DNA from: Nitrospira sp. UBA2083
GTDB lineage: Bacteria; Nitrospirota; Nitrospiria; Nitrospirales; Nitrospiraceae
Reading direction: 5' to 3'
Assembly: GCA_002331625.1 (NCBI GenBank)
Contig: DCZN01000041.1
Coordinates: 17,346-81,345 of the forward strand
DNA: 64,000 bases
Shown here: positions 8,773-17,370 of the stretch, in pieces
Position numbering within the stretch: the stretch's first letter is position 1
Layout: each line of letters begins with the position of its first letter
Notes under the pieces: generated by a model
What the model was told of the DNA's origin: nothing
The model's input: the letters and a program-made list of their open reading frames with translations, nothing else
Databases searched by the model: none
Made by a program: the position numbers and the translations under genes

Positions 8773-11054
8773 GATCGTCTCCAATTCTGGTCGTGTACGT
8801 TCCTCCAATGTTGCTCACCTCGCTCGACACTCTCCACCCTAAATCGAATCGAAGTTTTGTGGAGGCGAGGCACAATCGAGATAGGGCTAACCTTGAGAGT
8901 TATGTGAGGCAGTTCCAATAGGCTCCCAACCAAAGACCCTTTGGGAGTTGAAGGGAAGAGCACGCTCACGCCTGTGAAAGAGATGTTCTGCAACTTCCCG
9001 GCCAGTAAGGAAGTTGTTGTCTGTAACCGGCATGCCGTCTCATAGGAAATACGGGGCATCCGACGGTTTTCCCATGTGAAAGCCTTCCAGGGTACTGTCA
9101 ATGCACACAGCAATGATCGTAGGCTATTCCCGACCCCGGGCTTGAATCGATAACTCTCTTCCCAAGGGGCAGGATCCCCGAAAATCTTGTCGAGGAGAAC
9201 TTGTTTGGTCGAATCATTTAGGTCGATGAACTGAAGGCCAGCCTCCACGTCACCCGAGGGCAATCGTCCCTGTCTCACAATTCGACCGGTCAACTGAACG
9301 ATGGCGCCCTGAGAAGATGTGAGCAGTAGGGTTATCGAGGGCTGTGCGGTAAAGATTGGATTTTCCAGCAACAATGCGGCGCCGTGTTCATTGATATTGA
9401 GAATGCGGGCAGCCACAGAGTTATTGTCAACAAAGAGCTCGCCCACGAAATCACGACTAAGCCGAAACGCCTGCCGGCCCTGGGTCTGTTCGCTCGCCAC
9501 GAACATGGCGATCGTCAACAGCAAGAGGTTAACGCCACCCCAACCGAGACTGACGAGGAGACCGGGATCGTTTTGATCATGGAGAAGGTCCTGAGTGCCA
9601 AGTGCCAAGCCAGTAACGAGTAGTCCAAACGTCAACAAGTGGGGCCAGGCCAACGTCAATTCTGCGGAGGTGTCCTTCTTAATGTGTTGCCCTTTCGGAG
9701 TGACTTCGAAAGGGCGCTCTTTACGAGGAGCGACAAGTGTCTTCAACGCCACCGCACTGAGCGCGAAGCACATGGCGATTTCATAGATGTCGGACCAGAA
9801 GGGATTGCGAGACCCTCGGCTGACTGGTTTCATCACCAAAGCCGAAGCGATGTAGAAGGAAAAGAAATAGATCACAAGCGGTAGAACGCTCGCATGGATC
9901 GGAGGGGTATGGAATAGTAGACTAGAAAGCGGCGCAACAAGGCAGATCAGGCGCGGAAGGCCAAAAAAGAAATAGAAGATGGATCCAAAATAGTCCAGTC
10001 GTTGTGACAGCGTGAGGCCACGTTTTGTGAGTGGGTTATCCCTGAGGAGTACCTGAATACACCCCATCGCCCACCGTTTCCGTTGCTTCAGGTACCCTGC
10101 GAACGTCTCTGGCATCAGACCAGCGGACAGAACGCGGTTGAGATAGCAGGATTTGTATCCTTTTGCATGCAGGTTCATGCTGGTATGGATGTCTTCAGTT
10201 ATTGTGTGAGTTTGAAAACCGCCAATCTCCTCGAGAGGTTGTCGCCGGAAGAGACCCCCGCTTCCAGCAAAGAAGGCGCTGTTATGTGCATCGCGCCCAG
10301 CTTGTAAGGAGCGAAAGAATAGCGCCTGCTCGTTCTTGACTAGTTCTCCTACGCGGAGATTTCGTTGGAAAATGTCAGGATTGTAGAAGTGGTGCGGAGT
10401 CTGGACGATGGCAACTTTGGGATCCTCGAAAAAACCGACGGTTTCTTTCAGAAATGTTCGGGCAGGGATATGGTCCACATCGAATACAGCGATGAGGTTA
10501 CTGTCGGTTAACCAAAGCGCATGGTTGAGGTTTCCAGCCTTGGCATGCCGAGGATGATCTGGGCGTCTCAAATAGCCGCAGCCCAGTGCGGTTGCCAGCT
10601 TCTTCGTTTCAAGACGACGACCATCATCGAGCACGTATACTTTGAAACGGTCCTTGGGATACTCCTGCGATAAACAGCCCAACAAGGTCTGTTTTAACAG
10701 AGACAGCGGTTCATCGACGACAGTAACCATGATGTCGACGGTCGGGTAAGTCGTGGTCGGCGCGGGGTGACGGTCAGTCGGAGACCAGGATTGATAGGTG
10801 AAGAAGCAAAACTGACAGAGTCCATACAGTTCTGCGAGGTAGACAACGCCTCCCACAATCATGCTGCTGACATCTTCAGTAGGTAATGTGTAGAGCGCTC
10901 GCCAGACCATGTAGCGGATGTATAAGAGGAGACTCAGGCTTATGACCCAACGACGCCCACGGTCCTTCTTCAAAAGCAGGCCAATGGTTAAAAGAACGAG
11001 CGCGGAGACTCCGGCAGCGATGGGTGTGTCAAAAAGTTTGTCGATGAACTCCAT
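8769..11054 (-). CDS. bcsA: Cellulose synthase catalytic subunit BcsA with two C-terminal PilZ domains
   Basis: A membrane GT2 glycosyltransferase, 761 residues from the ATG at 11054 (AAGGAACG upstream). Catalytic motifs are intact: VLDDGRR (about 142), VFDVDH (DxD, about 190), TED (about 283) and QRKRW (QxxRW, about 323). Hydrophobic segments flank the GT domain. Two PilZ-type modules follow: RQAFR with NINEHG (about 525 onward; the serine of DxSxxG is Asn) and RRMPR with NISFTG (about 663 onward; canonical). The usual BcsA has only the first. No BcsB, BcsZ or BcsC gene is nearby, so the exported glucan and its export path are open. Confidence 0.9.
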   Translation of the reverse strand: MEFIDKLFDTPIAAGVSALVLLTIGLLLKKDRGRRWVISLSLLLYIRYMVWRALYTLPTEDVSSMIVGGVVYLAELYGLCQFCFFTYQSWSPTDRHPAPTTTYPTVDIMVTVVDEPLSLLKQTLLGCLSQEYPKDRFKVYVLDDGRRLETKKLATALGCGYLRRPDHPRHAKAGNLNHALWLTDSNLIAVFDVDHIPARTFLKETVGFFEDPKVAIVQTPHHFYNPDIFQRNLRVGELVKNEQALFFRSLQAGRDAHNSAFFAGSGGLFRRQPLEEIGGFQTHTITEDIHTSMNLHAKGYKSCYLNRVLSAGLMPETFAGYLKQRKRWAMGCIQVLLRDNPLTKRGLTLSQRLDYFGSIFYFFFGLPRLICLVAPLSSLLFHTPPIHASVLPLVIYFFSFYIASALVMKPVSRGSRNPFWSDIYEIAMCFALSAVALKTLVAPRKERPFEVTPKGQHIKKDTSAELTLAWPHLLTFGLLVTGLALGTQDLLHDQNDPGLLVSLGWGGVNLLLLTIAMFVASEQTQGRQAFRLSRDFVGELFVDNNSVAARILNINEHGAALLLENPIFTAQPSITLLLTSSQGAIVQLTGRIVRQGRLPSGDVEAGLQFIDLNDSTKQVLLDKIFGDPAPWEESYRFKPGVGNSLRSLLCALTVPWKAFTWENRRMPRISYETACRLQTTTSLLAGKLQNISFTGVSVLFPSTPKGSLVGSLLELPHITLKVSPISIVPRLHKTSIRFRVESVERGEQHWRNVHDQNWRRS

Positions 11055-11094
11055 CGTGAGGCGTTCCTTTGGGAGAGAGGCCTGGCCGTGTCTA

Positions 11095-11106
11095 GGTGGT
11101 ACCACC
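11095..11106. repeat. 12-bp perfect palindrome upstream of bcsA
   Basis: GGTGGTACCACC is a perfect two-fold palindrome 41 bp upstream of the bcsA start. It could be an operator or the base of a leader stem; no regulator is identified. Confidence 0.3.
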
Positions 11107-11239
11107 GTATTACTGGAAGACCGGTCTGCCTATCCTACGGAGGAGGCACGATCTTTTGAGGGAGAACACCATCGAAGTAATTGAAAGAATAGGAAATTTC
11201 TCTGTTTCGTTGACTCTCTGGACCGCTTGGAAGGGGGTA

Positions 11240-11851
11240 TTAGGTCCAGAGTTCGAGAGGGCCGTGGTTAGCAATACCGCGAACGAGATCTCGTGTGGAA
11301 AGCATTCCGACTAAGCGGCGGTCGTGATCTACGATGGGAACCGCATGTATCTGTTCTTCCAGCATGACGCGCGCAATTTCGCGGATTTCGGTTGTAGGTG
11401 TTGCTGAAATAACTCGGGAGGACATGATCTCGGCGACCAGTTTTTGGGTCGCCTGCCGCCTGTCGTCCTCAGTGATAAGTTCAGGTACAGACTGCAGCAG
11501 ATCGCGGTATGAAACCATTCCCACAAGTGCGCCATGCACCGAAGTGATGGGGACATGGTGGAAATCTTTGTGTGACATGATATCCCATGCCTCCAGCACT
11601 CTGCTGTCAGATGGAAGAGAGAGAACGGGAGCATTCATCAAGTCTCGAGCCTGCAATGCCGGTTTAGGATGTGGTCGCTTGATGTTCTGCTGTTGATAGG
11701 CTGTTTGTGCGTTCAACGAGGAATGATCCAAAGATGAGTGTTGATGTTGAGGTTCTCGATCTCCTACCGACTCAGTTCGACCGTGCCGGGAGCTGACGGG
11801 CTTGGCCTGATAAATTTCTGCAATGCCGTTGACTGCCAGAATGATGGACAT
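11240..11851 (-). CDS. CBS-domain pair protein
   Basis: From the ATG at 11851 the product has 203 residues; a codon five residues earlier is also possible. An unstructured polar N-terminus (about 65 residues, rich in Gln, His, Ser) is followed by two CBS motifs. The first spans ARDLMNAPVLSL to GMVSYRDLL and the second spans VAEIMSSRVISA to GMLSTRDLVRGI. Such Bateman modules bind adenine nucleotides and usually regulate a partner; no enzymatic or transport domain is attached here, so it is a stand-alone sensor. It lies upstream of bcsA on the same strand, 185 bp away, and divergent from the cupredoxin gene. Confidence 0.8.
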   Translation of the reverse strand: MSIILAVNGIAEIYQAKPVSSRHGRTESVGDREPQHQHSSLDHSSLNAQTAYQQQNIKRPHPKPALQARDLMNAPVLSLPSDSRVLEAWDIMSHKDFHHVPITSVHGALVGMVSYRDLLQSVPELITEDDRRQATQKLVAEIMSSRVISATPTTEIREIARVMLEEQIHAVPIVDHDRRLVGMLSTRDLVRGIANHGPLELWT

Positions 11852-11866
11852 GCTGCAGTTCCTCAA

Positions 11867-12278
11867 CTGCTGTATCGGAAGACTACTGAAAATACTTAAG
11901 CGAAAGGCTAACGGTAAGTAAGCCTATGAACAGCTAATCCGGCGACATGCTTCCCCACTCCTCTACTGGAATATCTCCAGCTCCTCACCGATTATTGAGG
12001 GGGGAGATCATGAATGTGATTGATCGGTTGCCGTTCCTTGTTCAAGATGCTGAAGACGGTTCGTCTGCTTTCGACGCTTCCAAATCGGTTGCTTCTGTTT
12101 TAAGCCCTATGTTATAAGAAGCCCCGCATAATAGTATTGCGGTATCGACAATCAGCTCATAGCCTATAAGGGAAAAGAGGTACATTACCAAACGCCTACA
12201 CGTCCTCCAGAATTTGGCATCATAATTCTATTTCACGAGCTTCTATTCATCTCTTCTTTTCTCGCAAGGGGGGTAGTC
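11867..12278. other. Intergenic region between divergent CBS and cupredoxin genes
   Basis: 412 bases with the promoters of two divergent genes. AT-rich blocks occur around 12110-12240. A strong ribosome binding site (AAGGGGGG) precedes the cupredoxin start. The only notable coding possibility is a 35-codon ORF at 12010-12117, listed separately. Confidence 0.5.
12010..12117 (+). CDS. Possible 35-residue small ORF with a strong ribosome binding site
   Basis: ATG at 12010 lies four bases after a GAGGGGGGAG sequence, and the frame is open for 35 codons to TAA. The peptide begins MNVIDRLPFLVQ and continues with acidic and serine-rich residues; it has no transmembrane segment. No homologue comes to mind. 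It could be a leader peptide or chance. Only the unusual strength of the ribosome binding site argues for it. Confidence 0.25.
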   Translation: MNVIDRLPFLVQDAEDGSSAFDASKSVASVLSPML

Positions 12279-12755
12279 ATGGGTAAGACATTGTTAGGGG
12301 TCTTCCTCGGCCTTGGAATGGTGCTGGCAGGAGCTTCCGGCTCATATGCGCTTCAAGCTGGCGGTGTTGAGATCGGAGATCTGGAGTCCGGATCTGTCGT
12401 CGGACAGCCTTTTAAGGAACTAACCGTTGATGCCTCATTCTTTGCTATCGAAATTGGCAATATGAAGACGTGGTATCCTCCCACAACGGTCATTGATTTC
12501 AAGGCACGTCCAGGTGCACCGGTGCTTCTAAAGGTGACGAATAATGCGACCGCAGAGCACGGGTTCCAACTCACTGCGGCAGTGAATCAATCGGCACCCA
12601 CGGTTCTGGATACCAAATTAGTCCTCAAGCCAGGAGAGACGCGATACATCGGTGTTCCGACCAGCGACTTGTTTTATGGGGCAGGCAATGTTCTTGAGTA
12701 TCGCTGCCACCTGCACCCAGGTCATGTGGGCGGCAAGCTGCTTATGCTGAAATAA
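12279..12755 (+). CDS. Secreted cupredoxin-domain protein
   Basis: A 158-residue protein with a cleavable signal peptide (about residues 1-24, ending SYA). The mature part has the cupredoxin pattern: beta strands, an EHGFQL segment supplying one histidine, and a C-terminal YRCHLHPGHVGG loop with a cysteine followed by histidines in the copper-binding arrangement. A type 1 or related copper centre is plausible, with the exact ligands not fixed by sequence. It would act in the periplasm as an electron carrier or copper-handling protein. Strong AAGGGGGG ribosome binding site; ends at a strong terminator, so monocistronic. Confidence 0.75.
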   Translation: MGKTLLGVFLGLGMVLAGASGSYALQAGGVEIGDLESGSVVGQPFKELTVDASFFAIEIGNMKTWYPPTTVIDFKARPGAPVLLKVTNNATAEHGFQLTAAVNQSAPTVLDTKLVLKPGETRYIGVPTSDLFYGAGNVLEYRCHLHPGHVGGKLLMLK

Positions 12756-12776
12756 ACACAGCTCGATATTGTGTTT

Positions 12777-12817
12777 GAACGAGCCTCGGTGACACTCACC
12801 GAGGCTCGTTCGTTTTT
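12777..12817 (+). terminator. Rho-independent terminator of the cupredoxin gene
   Basis: A 15-bp perfect stem (GAACGAGCCTCGGTG paired with CACCGAGGCTCGTTC) around a 4-5 base loop is followed by GTTTTT. It lies about 20 bp after the stop codon. Confidence 0.9.
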
Positions 12818-12831
12818 CAAACATTGGATCT

Positions 12832-12870
12832 AAAAAGCACAGGCCCCGGTTTCCCTGGAAACCGGGGCCT
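12832..12870 (-). terminator. Terminator of the ferredoxin gene
   Basis: A 14-bp GC-rich perfect stem (AGGCCCCGGTTTCC and its complement, 12841-12870) lies just after the minus-strand ferredoxin stop. On that strand it is followed, after four bases, by TTTTT. Confidence 0.75.
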
Positions 12871-12892
12871 GTAACGGTGCAACCAGCCCGAA

Positions 12893-13240
12893 TTAGTTTC
12901 TTACACCACTCCACACTTTGGCGGGATCAATCTCCTTATCGGGATTCAAAGTCTTTGCTCTCTCTAAGAGCACTTCCGTCGCCTCAGGATAGAGGGGGTC
13001 TGAAATGCAGCAATTATCGACTGGGCAAACTGCCGCACACTGTGGCTCATCAAAGTGGCCAACGCATTCAGTACAGCGATCATGTGCGATGACATAGATG
13101 TTGTCGCCAACTCCTTGGCCATCACCAACGTGATTACCTTTGCTCTCAGCATCGCTCCTCGTTTCAAAGATTGCCTCGTTGGGACATTCCGGTAGGCATG
13201 CTCCACAAGAAATGCATTCGTCTGTAATCAATAACGCCAT
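12893..13240 (-). CDS. Two-cluster [4Fe-4S] ferredoxin (YfhL type)
   Basis: 115 residues from the ATG at 13240, behind an excellent GAAGGAGGATTGGGTC ribosome binding site; the frame extends nine codons further but without support. The first cluster motif is CISCGACLPECP. The second has the expanded spacing CTEC-x8-CAAVCP that is typical of YfhL/Alvin ferredoxins with low-potential clusters. A C-terminal helix with PLYPEATEVLLERA follows. In autotrophs using the reductive TCA cycle such ferredoxins feed electrons to 2-oxoacid:ferredoxin oxidoreductases; that link is inference. Monocistronic, with its own terminator. Confidence 0.9.
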   Translation of the reverse strand: MALLITDECISCGACLPECPNEAIFETRSDAESKGNHVGDGQGVGDNIYVIAHDRCTECVGHFDEPQCAAVCPVDNCCISDPLYPEATEVLLERAKTLNPDKEIDPAKVWSGVRN

Positions 13241-13472
13241 GACCCAATCCTCCTTCTCACTCCCCAAAGAACTATATGACTGTACAATATTGACAAGTTC
13301 ACTCGTCTACCACCATATAGTGCCAGTATTTATATGGCTAGCAGCGCCAAAAAGTATTCTATTCTTCGATTCTTTTCTAAGTCAACAGACCGTGTTCAGA
13401 CTAGAAGGCCTACTTCGCTAATGTGCATGGGCCATTGGGCCCAGCAAATGGAAAATCGTCGATCTGCCTAAG

Positions 13473-13973
13473 ATGTCCACTAGTCAGCCACAAGCAAACG
13501 ATCGAGAACAGAAAAAGAAGAGGATCATCATGATGATCCTGCTCGCTCTTCTGTTGATGAGCGCATCTGTCTTTCTCGTGGAACGAAAAGAATCCAGCAT
13601 TATTGTGATCACGTTTCCCAGCGGATTTGAGTTGGAAGCTGAAGTCGCTGATACTCCGGAGAAGCTGTTATTTGGGCTCGCGTTTCGTGATGCGTTACCA
13701 TCGAACGGGGGCATGCTCTATATTTTTGAGCAAAATGGTCTGCATCGCATCACGACCAAGGAATATCGATTTCCCATCGATATCCTGTGGGTGGATGAGG
13801 GACATCACGTGGTACACATGATGGAGCAAGCCGAACCGTGTGCCAAAGATCCGTGCCCAGTTTTTGGGCCACCACCTGAAGCAGTCAGGTATGTGATACA
13901 AGCAGAAGCAGGGTTCATTAGAAAGGCAAGGGTTCAAAAAAATGATGAACTCAAATATGCCCTTCGACTATAG
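13473..13973 (+). CDS. DUF192 family membrane-anchored protein
   Basis: 166 residues. A basic N-terminus (KKKR) precedes one hydrophobic helix (about 18-35), then a DUF192 domain: the E-V-A-DT-x-EKLLFGLAFRD helix, the MLYIFEQNG segment and the FPIDILWVDE motif, all conserved in the family. An insertion with two cysteines (EPCAKDPCPVF) is present. The family's function is unknown; it is small, single-domain and often exported. The next gene starts either inside its 3' end or 28 bp after it, so the pair is probably co-transcribed. Confidence 0.8.
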   Translation: MSTSQPQANDREQKKKRIIMMILLALLLMSASVFLVERKESSIIVITFPSGFELEAEVADTPEKLLFGLAFRDALPSNGGMLYIFEQNGLHRITTKEYRFPIDILWVDEGHHVVHMMEQAEPCAKDPCPVFGPPPEAVRYVIQAEAGFIRKARVQKNDELKYALRL

Positions 13974-14319
13974 ACCTGAAACACGGCTAGAGGATATCTC
14001 CATGGATGGATTTCAAAAGGTTGCTCAAATCGAGGACGTACTTCCTGGACAATCCAGGATCGTCAAGGTCAACGATCGGCCTATCGCGCTGTTCAATATC
14101 GAAGGAAAATTCTACGCGATCCATAATAGCTGTCCTCACGAAGGGGGGCCGCTCAATGAAGGCAGACTCAAGGGGTATGTCATTGCTTGCCCTTGGCATG
14201 ACCTCGCGTTTGATATTCGAAACGGGCAAGGTACCGACGGTGGCGGATATTGCGTAGGAAGTTACGAAGTTCGGGTGGATGGGAGCGATATCATGGTGGG
14301 CCCACGTCGGAAAATATGA
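13942..14319 (+). CDS. Rieske [2Fe-2S] ferredoxin-like protein
   Basis: A Rieske-fold protein with both cluster loops intact: CPHEGGPLNEG (Cys and His ligands) and CPWHDLAFDIRNG (Cys and His ligands). This is the small soluble type used as electron carrier of oxygenases or as NirD-like subunits; no partner oxygenase is adjacent. The start is uncertain. ATG 13942 gives 125 residues and overlaps the DUF192 gene by 32 bp, while ATG 14002 gives 105 residues, begins MDGFQKVAQ like typical ferredoxins and has AGAGGA upstream. I slightly favour the shorter form biologically but give the longer frame. Confidence 0.85.
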   Translation: MMNSNMPFDYRPETRLEDISMDGFQKVAQIEDVLPGQSRIVKVNDRPIALFNIEGKFYAIHNSCPHEGGPLNEGRLKGYVIACPWHDLAFDIRNGQGTDGGGYCVGSYEVRVDGSDIMVGPRRKI

Positions 14320-14362
14320 GGAAGTTCGGCGGGGAGCCGGTTGTTCCAAAGCACAGGTTGAT

Positions 14363-14701
14363 ATGAGCACCATTGGTACCGAACAGATTTCTACCATTGA
14401 CGCCAGCGATGACCGCAGGGTGCTGGTCGATCAACCATTTGTCCTGCAGCTGTGGGAAGATCGGACAAGGGGTGAGCAATGGGTCGTATCGTATGATACG
14501 AAAGGGCTTGCTCTTCTCAGCGATGAATTTCTCCGTATCGCTAGTAATAATGCCGTCGAGAACGGTCAGCGCATCTTTGAATTTAAGGCCGTGCAACCAG
14601 GCGTGTATCAGGTAGTCTTTGAAAAACGCATGGGTTGGAAATTTACCGCAGAAGATCGCCGCCTCTTCAAAATAGAAGCGGAACCACGGGCCACGAACTG
14701 A
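14363..14701 (+). CDS. Chagasin-like (I42) protein, putative
   Basis: 112 residues from the ATG at 14363. The middle shows FVLQLWEDRTRGEQW followed later by FEFKAVQPGVYQVVFEKRMGW. This follows the outline of chagasin-type cysteine protease inhibitors (NPTTGYxW loop, a central FxA-x3-G strand and a RPW loop), but each loop is degenerate. There is no signal peptide, unlike most family members. A structural relative without inhibitor function is therefore possible. It sits between the Rieske gene and the aminotransferase gene, four bases before the latter. Confidence 0.5.
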   Translation: MSTIGTEQISTIDASDDRRVLVDQPFVLQLWEDRTRGEQWVVSYDTKGLALLSDEFLRIASNNAVENGQRIFEFKAVQPGVYQVVFEKRMGWKFTAEDRRLFKIEAEPRATN

Positions 14702-14705
14702 TTCC

Positions 14706-15548
14706 ATGGCGGACATTGCCTTTATCAACGGACGCTTCCTTCCGTGGCAGGATGCAACGGTTTCCATCGATGACCGGGGCTTCCAATTTGGCGATGCCGT
14801 CTACGAAGTCATTCGAACCTATCGGGGAATTCCTTTCAAGTTGGGCGCTCATCTTGATCGACTTGATCGGAGCGCAAGCGAACTCGCTCTTCCCCAACCG
14901 TATACCAGGACCCAATGGAGACAATGGATCGAGCACGGGATCAGTCTGGCTGGGTATCAGGATGCCAAAATTTATATCCAGGTCACGAGAGGTGTCGCTC
15001 CTCGCGATCATAGCTTTCCATCCCAGAGCCGTCCGACGGTTGTCATGACGATTAGGGAGTTCCATGCTCTGCCCACTGAAACACGTCTGACCGGTGTGAT
15101 GGCCTGTACCCGGGAGGATCTTCGATGGGGGCGGTGCGATATCAAAAGCGTCAATTTGCTGGCTAACGTTCTGGCGCGTGAAGAAGCAAAAAAGGCTGGT
15201 GTGTTTGAAACCATCTTGATCAGGGACGGGCTCGTGATGGAAGGTGCCATCAGTAATGTGATGGTGGTTCAGGGTGGCGTCATCATCACGGCTCCTGAAG
15301 GCCCTCGGATTCTCTCCGGGGTCACCAGAACGGTAGTGCTAGAGCTGGCCAAAGAGGAGGAGGGCTTCATGATCGAACAACGATTCATACCGATCGACAC
15401 CCTCTACAGGGCCGATGAGGTGTTTTTGACCGGCACCACGCTCGAAGTGCTTGGGGTGGTACAGATCGATGGGAAGGTCATCGGCTCCGGTCGCCCCGGC
15501 CCAATTACCAAGTCTCTTGCAGCACGATGGGCAATGTTGACAGGCTAG
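14706..15548 (+). CDS. dat: Class IV aminotransferase, probably D-amino acid transaminase
   Basis: A fold-type IV PLP enzyme of 280 residues. The PLP lysine is in DIKSVNLL (about K147). The segments DDRGFQFGDAVYEVIR, YIQVTRGVAPRDHSFP and EGAISNVMVV follow the pattern of D-alanine/D-amino acid transaminases; the RGVAPRDH stretch in particular is a D-AAT feature rather than BCAT or ADC lyase. It would make D-glutamate or D-alanine for peptidoglycan. A branched-chain role cannot be excluded. A good terminator 46 bp downstream ends the transcript. Confidence 0.82.
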   Translation: MADIAFINGRFLPWQDATVSIDDRGFQFGDAVYEVIRTYRGIPFKLGAHLDRLDRSASELALPQPYTRTQWRQWIEHGISLAGYQDAKIYIQVTRGVAPRDHSFPSQSRPTVVMTIREFHALPTETRLTGVMACTREDLRWGRCDIKSVNLLANVLAREEAKKAGVFETILIRDGLVMEGAISNVMVVQGGVIITAPEGPRILSGVTRTVVLELAKEEEGFMIEQRFIPIDTLYRADEVFLTGTTLEVLGVVQIDGKVIGSGRPGPITKSLAARWAMLTG

Positions 15549-15593
15549 TGCTCTTGCTTTGCTCTAGGGTGCATGGTATGGTGCTGATCCTGG

Positions 15594-15617
15594 AAGTGGG
15601 CTCATGCCCACTTTTTT
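15594..15617 (+). terminator. Rho-independent terminator after dat
   Basis: An 8-bp perfect stem (AAGTGGGC/GCCCACTT) with a TCAT loop runs directly into a T tract. It separates the dat transcript from the rimP operon. Confidence 0.85.
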
Positions 15618-15647
15618 GTTTGATCACATGTCAAGAGGAACTAGAGG

Positions 15648-16136
15648 TTGAGGATACCGGGTAGTGGTTCGCAGCCGGTTGCCGACCGATTGCACGAAGT
15701 TATTTCACCGATCCTCTGGACGCTCGGGCTTGAGTTGATTGATGTGGTGTGTGCTGGGCAAGGCCCTCGCTCAGTTGTTCGTATTTTGATCGATAAACCA
15801 GGTGGAGTGACTATCACCGATTGTGAGCAGGCGCACAAGGCTTTAGGGCCGGCACTCGATGTGGTCGATCCATTTCCTCACGCCTATACCCTTGAGGTCT
15901 CATCTCCGGGTTTGGATCGCCCCTTTCAGCGACTTCAGGACTATCAACGGGCGATTGGCAAACAGGTGAGTCTCAAGCTTCGACAGCCATTCGAAGGTCA
16001 GTGGAAGATTGCCGGAGAACTTATGCAGGCGGATGAGGAGACCATCGTACTGACTGTCCCGACAGCGCGTGTGGCTCAACCAATACGCCTCAACCGACAG
16101 ATCATCGCAGAAGCAAAGCTGGTCGTGAAAATTTAA
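15648..16136 (+). CDS. rimP: Ribosome maturation factor RimP
   Basis: RimP assists 30S subunit maturation in the cytoplasm. Family features over 162 residues: an N-terminal domain with GLELIDVVCAGQGPRSVVRILIDKPGGVTITDC, the HAYTLEVSSPGLDRP motif, and a C-terminal SH3-like domain (IGKQVSLKLR, ADEETIVLTV). The start is TTG with AGAGG immediately upstream. First gene of the rimP-nusA-infB group, its usual position in bacteria. Confidence 0.92.
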   Translation: MRIPGSGSQPVADRLHEVISPILWTLGLELIDVVCAGQGPRSVVRILIDKPGGVTITDCEQAHKALGPALDVVDPFPHAYTLEVSSPGLDRPFQRLQDYQRAIGKQVSLKLRQPFEGQWKIAGELMQADEETIVLTVPTARVAQPIRLNRQIIAEAKLVVKI

Positions 16137-16196
16137 GCAGGTCGACAAGAAGAATTAGAAGCCTGTGGGTTGTAACCGGATGCAGGAGCGTGAGGT

Positions 16197-17354
16197 ATGA
16201 ACCGAGAACTGATTTCAGTGATTGACGAAATCGGGCGTCAGAAAGGAATCGACAAAGCCCGCGTGATCGGAGCCATCGAATCCGCCCTGCAGACAGCCGC
16301 CAAAAAACGCTTCGGGCAGGCCGAAAACATTCAAGTCGAAATGGATCCCAAGACCGGAGAAATTTCCGTCGTATCCAAGAAAACAATTGTGGAAACGGTC
16401 AGCAACCCTAAAGCCGAAATCTCCCTCCAGGAGGCTCGCCAATATGACAGTGAGGCCGAGGTGGGCGACGAAATCGGATCGTTGATCGAGATGAATGAAT
16501 TGGGAAGAATTGCCGCGCAAACTGCCAAGCAGGTCATTTTTCAGAAGGTCCGCGAAGCAGAGTGGGAAGCAGTCCAGAAGGAGTACTCGACGCGGCAAGG
16601 GGATTTGGTCAACGGTATCATCCTCGGTATGGAACGCCGTAATTATCTGGTGGATCTCGGGAAAACGGAAGCGATCCTGCCAATTCAGGAACAGATTCCG
16701 CGTGAGACGTATCGACGCGGCGATCGTGTCAAGGCGATGCTGCTCGAAGTTCGCCGTACGCCAAAAGACGTCCAAGTGATCTTGTCTCGCAGCCATCCCC
16801 AGTTTGTGGCCAAGCTCTTTGAGCTCGAAGTTCCGGAGGTGATGGAGAAGATCATTGAAATCAAATCCGTTGTTCGAGAGCCTGGCGACCGCACCAAGAT
16901 TGCGGTGACATCACGAGAAAAGGCCGTCGATCCGGTCGGGGCCTGTGTCGGCATTAAGGGTTCCCGTGTGCAGGCCGTTGTCCGTGAGTTACGCGGAGAA
17001 AAGATCGACATCATCACCTGGACGCAAGACCCTCGCGTGTTCATCGCTGAAGCATTGAACCCTGCGACCATCGAAAAGGTGGGCATCGACGAGGAGAAAA
17101 AGTCGGCGCTTGTGGTAGCGGCGGATTCTCAATTGTCGCTCGCGATCGGCAAAAATGGTCAGAACGTCAGACTTGCGGCCCGGTTGACGGGTTGGAAGAT
17201 CGATATCATCAGCGCCACTGAATACGAAAAGGAAAAGGTCGAGCGCGATAAGGAAATCAAAGCGGCACTCGCCGAAGAAGCGGAAGCCCAACGTCTGCAA
17301 GAAGAAGCTCGGCAAGCTGCGCGAGCCGAGGAAGCAACGAGCGAACCAGATTAG
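16197..17354 (+). CDS. nusA: Transcription termination/antitermination factor NusA
   Basis: 385 residues. The N-terminal RNA-polymerase-binding domain ([18 protein letters not shown]) is followed by an S1 domain (about 135-200, [15 protein letters not shown]) and two KH domains ([19 protein letters not shown] and [17 protein letters not shown]). The protein ends in a charged coiled-coil-like tail rich in Glu and Ala, and lacks the acidic C-terminal repeats of the E. coli protein. It modulates pausing, termination and antitermination. It lies between rimP and infB, with no ylxR or L7Ae-like gene inserted. Confidence 0.96.
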   Translation: MNRELISVIDEIGRQKGIDKARVIGAIESALQTAAKKRFGQAENIQVEMDPKTGEISVVSKKTIVETVSNPKAEISLQEARQYDSEAEVGDEIGSLIEMNELGRIAAQTAKQVIFQKVREAEWEAVQKEYSTRQGDLVNGIILGMERRNYLVDLGKTEAILPIQEQIPRETYRRGDRVKAMLLEVRRTPKDVQVILSRSHPQFVAKLFELEVPEVMEKIIEIKSVVREPGDRTKIAVTSREKAVDPVGACVGIKGSRVQAVVRELRGEKIDIITWTQDPRVFIAEALNPATIEKVGIDEEKKSALVVAADSQLSLAIGKNGQNVRLAARLTGWKIDIISATEYEKEKVERDKEIKAALAEEAEAQRLQEEARQAARAEEATSEPD

Positions 17355-17370
17355 AGACGGAAACATCCTG

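Noticed and set aside
11107-11239. Cyclic-di-GMP riboswitch in the bcsA leader
   Set aside because: The minus-strand leader sequence does not show the conserved GEMM-I core bases, though the context made it worth looking.
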